Position numbers and translations under genes: made by a program. 64,000 nt of DNA from an uncultured Bacteroides sp. (lineage in GTDB: Bacteria; Bacteroidota; Bacteroidia; Bacteroidales; Bacteroidaceae), in the NCBI RefSeq assembly GCF_905207245.1, contig NZ_CAJLKP010000014.1, forward strand, positions 40,638 through 104,637, read 5' to 3'. Under the pieces are notes generated by a model that saw nothing but the letters and a program-made list of their open reading frames with translations, did not search any database and was not told the origin of the DNA. Shown here piece after piece: positions 60,595 through 64,000 of this stretch (its first letter is position 1; every line of letters starts with the position of its first letter).

Positions 60595-60739
60595 GCACAA
60601 AGCAACCAGTCAAGATCAGGGCTTTAATAGTCCAGCCTGAAAACTACTGGGGACCGACTCCCGATTGTCGTGGTCCGCCAGTATTTACACGCTGGACATA
60701 TCGAATCAGTAAAGTTATGTGTCGTCCTGAATGAGACTG
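60595..60739 (+). ncRNA. RT-linked structured RNA unit D
   Basis: P0 GCACA (60595) with P0' TGTGT (60718, one G-U); P1 CAGTC/GACTG (60607/60735); loop AAGA and ATGA; P2 TCAGG/CCTGA (60616/60726); linker CTTTAATA; P3 closes GTCCAGC/GCTGGAC with TACTGG/CCAGTA and GGACC/GGTCC inside. Tail ATATCGAATCAGTAAAGTTA. Outer P3 stem is the same as in unit E. Confidence 0.82.
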
Positions 60740-60771
60740 AATGATAATGATTTTAAGAAACATAAGACTTA

Positions 60772-60929
60772 GCACAAAGCAGCCAGTCAGGATTAGGACA
60801 TTTAATAGTCCAGCCTTTAATTGCGGCCACCACGTCATCTCCGGCTATTGCAGGAGATGACCTTTAGGCCAGCAGATACACGCTGGACATATCAAATCAG
60901 TAAAGTAATGTGCCAACCTAATGAGACAG
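60772..60929 (+). ncRNA. RT-linked structured RNA unit E
   Basis: P0 GCACA (60772) with P0' TGTGC (60909); P1 CAGTC/GACAG (60784/60925, one mismatch); loop AGGA and TGA; P2 TTAGG/CCTAA (60793/60917); linker CATTTAATA; P3 closes GTCCAGC/GCTGGAC with GTCATCTCC/GGAGATGAC inside. Tail ATATCAAATCAGTAAAGTAA, the best match to consensus. Closest relative of unit D, but the inner P3 differs completely. Confidence 0.82.
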
Positions 60930-60949
60930 AAAAAAGAAGAGGTATGGTA

Positions 60950-61098
60950 GCGCAACCAAGTATTGCACAAGGGATCAGATTCAGCATACAGTATTTCATT
61001 TGTATCCTGGCACCTGGTTATAACCGAGGTTCCAGGATACAGTACATCCTGTATTCATCAGAATTATAAAGTAATGCGCCGTGACCTTGAGTGTAATA
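60950..61098 (+). ncRNA. RT-linked structured RNA unit F
   Basis: P0 GCGCA (60950) with P0' TGCGC (61075): both sides changed together relative to GCACA/TGTGC; P1 TATTGCAC/GTGTAATA (60961/61091, one G-U); loop AAG and TTGA; P2 GGATCA/TGACC with one bulge; linker short; P3 closes ATACAG/CTGTAT with GTATCCTGG/CCAGGATAC inside. Tail ATCAGAATTATAAAGTAA. Ends 27 nt before the next gene's ATG. Confidence 0.8.
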
Positions 61099-61125
61099 AT
61101 TAATAAAATTGACAACCGAGAAAAT

Positions 61126-61617
61126 ATGGACAATAACAGCAACAATCAATGTCAGTGTATCTATCAGAAAGCCATCCAAGCCGTCGAAGGTGGCACAAGC
61201 TTCAAGATTGATTTCCGTTCCCGAAGCCTGAAACTAAACGGCAAACCTATCATACAAGATGGCAAGTACGAGGGTGAACTGGGCGTGCCATGTTGCAGCG
61301 AGGACGAGTTTCTTGCCAATGTGGAAGAACTCTACCGCATCTACAAGCACTCAGTCCCTTCAGAACGGAGCGAAAGCAAATCACGGCGGTACTTCATGGC
61401 ATTGCCCGAAAAGAGCCTGAACGACGACGCCATGCTTTTCGGTGAACGCCGTGACAAGGCTCAAGTCGAACTTGAATTATATGTCCTCTGCCAGATATTG
61501 GGTGGAATCAAATGGAATCCGGAAACGATGGGCAAATGGTTCTGGCAGAGCAGTAAGGATAAAGACCTTGTGATACTAAGAAACTGGATAGAAAAGATAG
61601 AATCCAATAACAATTAA
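61126..61617 (+). CDS. hypothetical protein, 163 aa
   Basis: Begins MDNNSNNQCQCIYQKAIQAV; contains IDFRSRSLKLNGKPIIQDGK and VPCCSEDEFLANVEELYRIY, C-terminal helices (QILGGIKWNPETMGKWFWQS). ATG 61126 is used: upstream in-frame codons overlap array unit F. Protein of a type seen in Bacteroidota mobile elements, without known function. Immediately after the RNA array. Confidence 0.65.
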   Translation: MDNNSNNQCQCIYQKAIQAVEGGTSFKIDFRSRSLKLNGKPIIQDGKYEGELGVPCCSEDEFLANVEELYRIYKHSVPSERSESKSRRYFMALPEKSLNDDAMLFGERRDKAQVELELYVLCQILGGIKWNPETMGKWFWQSSKDKDLVILRNWIEKIESNNN

Positions 61618-61636
61618 CCAATCAATAATTTAACAA

Positions 61637-62785
61637 ATGAACAGTAAGAAAAAAGAAACAAGAGGAACGAAAGCGACCAGAGGAACGAAAGTAACCAAAG
61701 CGACCAGAGGGACTAAGGTATTGTGCCCCGGGTGCGGCACGGAGTTCGCTATTGCGAAGAACGAATTTACGACCGTGGCAACAGTGATCGGTGAAGACTC
61801 GGGCCTGGGAGTTATCTTTCCCGCAGTCGTCGAAAAAAAGACTGCACCTGCCAAGCTACCCGAAAAAGCGGACGAACGCATCGAGGCGCTACGCAATGCA
61901 GGTGTGGATGTAAGCTGCCTGTTCGCCATGCGGGGAGCGAATGGCGGCGAGTGTATCGCATCCAACAAAGGCGGCAAGCTTGTCGTGCTGAATGACAACG
62001 ACCCGCTTTTCGACATAATCATCTCCCAGGGGACGGTTCCGAACGGTCACCTGTTCCGCCGTTGGGTAATGTCCAAGATGTTCCACATGATGTCCGAGAC
62101 AGCATATCGTTCCAAAGAACCGCTGGGTGTGACTGAGATGATACATCGCCTGGGCTATGAGTACCAGTGGAAGATGCTGATGAACGAGTTGTACGCACAG
62201 ATGAAGATGGAAAGCAAGGACCCGGAGAGCTTCATCGAGCGTAACCGGTGGTTCAATACCAATGTAGTGGAGGCGATGGCAAGAGATTATACAATACAGC
62301 TTAAAGAGCGTGTGGATGCTTTGAAAGTCAGGAATTGTAAAGGCATTCCTTACAAACGTATATGCAGCCGCAATATTTTCGTGTCGGATTTGGCAATCAA
62401 ACTGTATTACCCGCTCGATATGGTAATGGCACGCATCAGACAAGCGAAGAATGCCGCCCAGCTTTATAATGCCGCCAGAATCTTTAATAACCTTCGCATC
62501 AAGATGGCGTTCGATACTCCGCAAAGTAAAGCATGGATAGACGCCTACAAGGGTTCGGGAGCATACTTCACTATGCAAAACCTTATCCGTTTCCATGGGT
62601 GTGTAGCTTACGATGATGGAGAAAACCGTCTGGATAAAACTCAGTCTCTGGATTTCCTCCGGATTAAGGCAATGATGTATGCGAACGGTGAAGGATGGCG
62701 TTTGCTGGCAGTCCTGAAGAAGATGCTGGCTGACAACAACATCGACATCAAGAAGAAGATGGCCGAGTGGCGTAAGAAGAAATAA
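61637..62785 (+). CDS. hypothetical protein with repeated TRGTK N-terminus, 382 aa
   Basis: N-terminus is a basic repeat KETRGTKATRGTKVTKATRG, then CPGCGTEFAI (part of a possible zinc ribbon) and an acidic/helical body: NGHLFRRWVMSKMFHMMSET, YEYQWKMLMNELYAQMKMES, then FNNLRIKMAFDTPQSKAWID. Strongly basic N-terminus suggests nucleic-acid binding. It is flanked by array units F (left) and G (right). No family recognised. Confidence 0.62.
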   Translation: MNSKKKETRGTKATRGTKVTKATRGTKVLCPGCGTEFAIAKNEFTTVATVIGEDSGLGVIFPAVVEKKTAPAKLPEKADERIEALRNAGVDVSCLFAMRGANGGECIASNKGGKLVVLNDNDPLFDIIISQGTVPNGHLFRRWVMSKMFHMMSETAYRSKEPLGVTEMIHRLGYEYQWKMLMNELYAQMKMESKDPESFIERNRWFNTNVVEAMARDYTIQLKERVDALKVRNCKGIPYKRICSRNIFVSDLAIKLYYPLDMVMARIRQAKNAAQLYNAARIFNNLRIKMAFDTPQSKAWIDAYKGSGAYFTMQNLIRFHGCVAYDDGENRLDKTQSLDFLRIKAMMYANGEGWRLLAVLKKMLADNNIDIKKKMAEWRKKK

Positions 62786-62803
62786 TAAATATCTTCATTG
62801 CTT

Positions 62804-62949
62804 GGTAAGCACGATGTGACGGGCCAATATATTTCAGATCGTCTTCTTTAATAAATCAGGATACAAAGCCTACAGGCTTGTTGTCTCCTGATTCAGCAGA
62901 AGACCATGCATCTAATCAGTAAAGACATACCCCGATTGTCAGTCACATC
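62804..62949 (+). ncRNA. RT-linked structured RNA unit G
   Basis: P0 GGTA (62804) with P0' TACC (62928); P1 GATGTGAC/GTCACATC (62813/62942, 8 bp perfect); loop GGG and TCA; P2 CAAT/ATTG (62825/62935); linker ATATTTCAG; P3 closes GTCTTCT/AGAAGAC with TCAGGA/TCCTGA and AAGCCT/AGGCTT inside. Tail ATCTAATCAGTAAAGAC. The internal loop is the least consensus-like. Confidence 0.75.
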
Positions 62950-62966
62950 CTTTCTTATGCCTGGCA

Positions 62967-63107
62967 GGCATAATGTGAGGGACCGGGAAATTTAGTTGCT
63001 GCCTCCATATATTCAGGAGGTGCCCACTGCGAATGCCAGGGCACCTCCATCAAGCTGGAGGCATCAAATCAAGCCGATAAAGCCATGCCCCCGCCGGTAA
63101 TCACATT
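62967..63107 (+). ncRNA. RT-linked structured RNA unit H
   Basis: P0 GGCAT (62967) with P0' ATGCC (63085); P1 AATGTGA/TCACATT (62972/63101); loop GGGA and TAA; P2 CCGG/CCGG (62983/63094); linker AAATTTAG; P3 closes GCCTCCA/TGGAGGC with GGAGGTGCCC/GGGCACCTCC inside. Tail ATCAAATCAAGCCGATAAAG has extra bases. A second short hairpin (TTATGCC/GGCATAA) overlaps P0 and could compete. Confidence 0.72.
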
Positions 63108-63216
63108 GTTCTTGGATGCCGAAAAAAAACATCTGAATTTCAAGGGAATACATACGCTCTCAATCAACATAGTATGGTGTGGTAAAGAAAATATTAACTA
63201 TATAATTATTAAGAAT

Positions 63217-63405
63217 ATGAGTGTAACTTATGTGTGCGAATGTTGTGGTGAACCTATCACAAGAGAAGAATATGACTCACAGGGCTTTATCGCCTATTGT
63301 CAGACATGTAAAAAAATGCCCAAAAAAAAGAGAATGCAAAGAATGCAAAAAGCATGGGAAGCAAAACAAGCATTAAAGGCTCAAAGTAAAAATAACGTAA
63401 AATAA
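63217..63405 (+). CDS. small zinc-ribbon protein, 62 aa
   Basis: MSVTYVCECCGEPITREEYD followed by GFIAYCQTCKKMPKKKRMQR: two CxxC groups and a long basic helix. Reading frame extends upstream to 63085 but this overlaps unit H; ATG 63217 fits the AT-rich leader. Possibly nucleic-acid binding. The 110 nt between unit H and this start shows no further unit. Confidence 0.7.
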   Translation: MSVTYVCECCGEPITREEYDSQGFIAYCQTCKKMPKKKRMQRMQKAWEAKQALKAQSKNNVK

Positions 63406-63420
63406 TCAAAAAGCATAACA

Positions 63421-64000
63421 ATGAATCAACCTATCTTATTAACCGCCCAAAACGCACACCGCGTTAAAACCGTTCGCCCTGTGGATAACCCGCAAAGCGA
63501 GCCTTCCCGGTTCAATTACAGAGGACAGCGATTAGGCTTCCGCAACCACCTGCATACCATAGGAGAAGATGATGCCGCCACTCCGGTGTCTAAAGATAAC
63601 TATCCGCAATGGGAAGTCGTAAGGTTCCATTACCCCGATTATCTGGGATGTTACTGGCAACAGGCGCAGGATGCGTATCGCAACACCTCACAAGACCCGG
63701 ACATACTCGGCGAAGACTCCATTGTCGCATACGAAAAGACACTTCATTATGATCTGATGAAGATGCCGGAAGGTGAACGCGAGCAATATATTCAGAACTT
63801 CAAACAGCATTACTCCGCCATGCTTGCCGCCAGTTCCCGGTGTGCAAGCACATTTGTTACGGGTGCTGCAAACTTCAATCACCGCAGGAATGAAAAGGCG
63901 AACGAGTCTTACCAGAAACGGTCGGAAGAGTTTACCGAGTGGCGCGAACGTGCTTTGAAAGCTATCGCAAAACGTATCGAAGCAGGGAAACCGGAAGAGC
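63421..64000 (+). CDS. hypothetical protein, partial, runs off the window
   Basis: Open from ATG 63421 to the window end, 193 residues seen. Begins MNQPILLTAQNAHRVKTVRP, contains SRFNYRGQRLGFRNHLHTIG, YPQWEVVRFHYPDYLGCYWQ and TGAANFNHRRNEKANESYQK then SEEFTEWRERALKAIAKRIE. The last part is a common pattern in Bacteroidota phage and plasmid proteins of large size. No named function. Complete sequence lies beyond the window. Confidence 0.7.
   Translation, partial: MNQPILLTAQNAHRVKTVRPVDNPQSEPSRFNYRGQRLGFRNHLHTIGEDDAATPVSKDNYPQWEVVRFHYPDYLGCYWQQAQDAYRNTSQDPDILGEDSIVAYEKTLHYDLMKMPEGEREQYIQNFKQHYSAMLAASSRCASTFVTGAANFNHRRNEKANESYQKRSEEFTEWRERALKAIAKRIEAGKPEE

Noticed and set aside
60029..61098. 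Self-cleaving ribozymes (hammerhead, HDV, twister)
   Set aside because: No hammerhead core (CTGATGA..GAAA) and the pseudoknot topology lacks the HDV P4 and short P1.1 parts; not supported.
60007..61125. CRISPR-like array
   Set aside because: Units differ in sequence everywhere except short motifs; there are no identical repeats with unique spacers, and no cas gene.
58723..61125. Diversity-generating retroelement
   Set aside because: No template/variable repeat pair was seen by reading the fibre genes and array, no Avd-like gene, and motif B is not the DGR type. A systematic near-repeat search with A-to-N changes would settle this.

Overview
The window is part of a large contractile-tailed (myovirus-type) phage or prophage of a Bacteroidota host, most likely Bacteroides, Phocaeicola or Parabacteroides. 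Evidence: a complete head, neck, sheath, tube, tape-measure and baseplate set; AT-rich leaders without strong Shine-Dalgarno sequences; and Bacteroidota-type -7 elements (TAnnTTTG) at several promoters. No terminase, integrase or DNA polymerase lies in the window, so it is a fragment of a longer genome.

Layout. Positions 15-5228 (minus strand) carry a T4-like recombination set: a RuvC-like resolvase, gp46/gp47 (SbcC/SbcD) and a gp32-like single-strand binding protein. Positions 5470-30374 (minus) hold tail fibres, baseplate, spike, hub and tape measure. The tail assembly chaperone (30520-31061) has a -1 frameshift signal. Positions 31200-34940 are an AT-rich island on the plus strand: a broken AbiEi-like antitoxin gene, a long Argonaute that lacks the expected catalytic aspartates, and a two-helix membrane protein. 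Positions 35043-43089 (minus) hold tail tube, sheath, capsid, ClpP-type protease/scaffold, connectors, Mu F-like protein and DUF935 portal. From 43311 rightwards everything is on the plus strand: small early genes, four KilA-N/Bro-type genes, two gene-poor stretches (47.8-49.6 kb and 50.8-52.4 kb), zinc-ribbon proteins, an M20-like peptidase and a reverse transcriptase (RT).

The most unusual content lies at 58.7-63.1 kb. An RT of a type I cannot assign is followed 22 nt later by six tandem structured RNA units (60029-61098). Two more units lie between downstream genes (62804-63107). The eight units differ strongly in sequence but share one architecture: a 5' strand P0, stem P1, an internal loop AAGR/ATGA, stem P2, an AT-rich linker (ATTTAAT), a closed hairpin P3 with unrelated contents in each unit, a conserved 20-nt tail, then P0', P2' and P1'. 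P0/P0' crosses P1/P2, giving a pseudoknot. P0, P1 and P2 change by compensating substitutions from unit to unit. I know of no described RT system with such an array of diversified RNAs. Function is unknown; the units may be templates, cofactors or decoys.

Other points: a repeated CCTATWC motif lies 25-50 nt upstream of many late minus-strand genes (possible phage late promoter). A short palindrome (CCAAATAG..CTATTTGG) recurs at five places. Several other structured leaders precede plus-strand genes.
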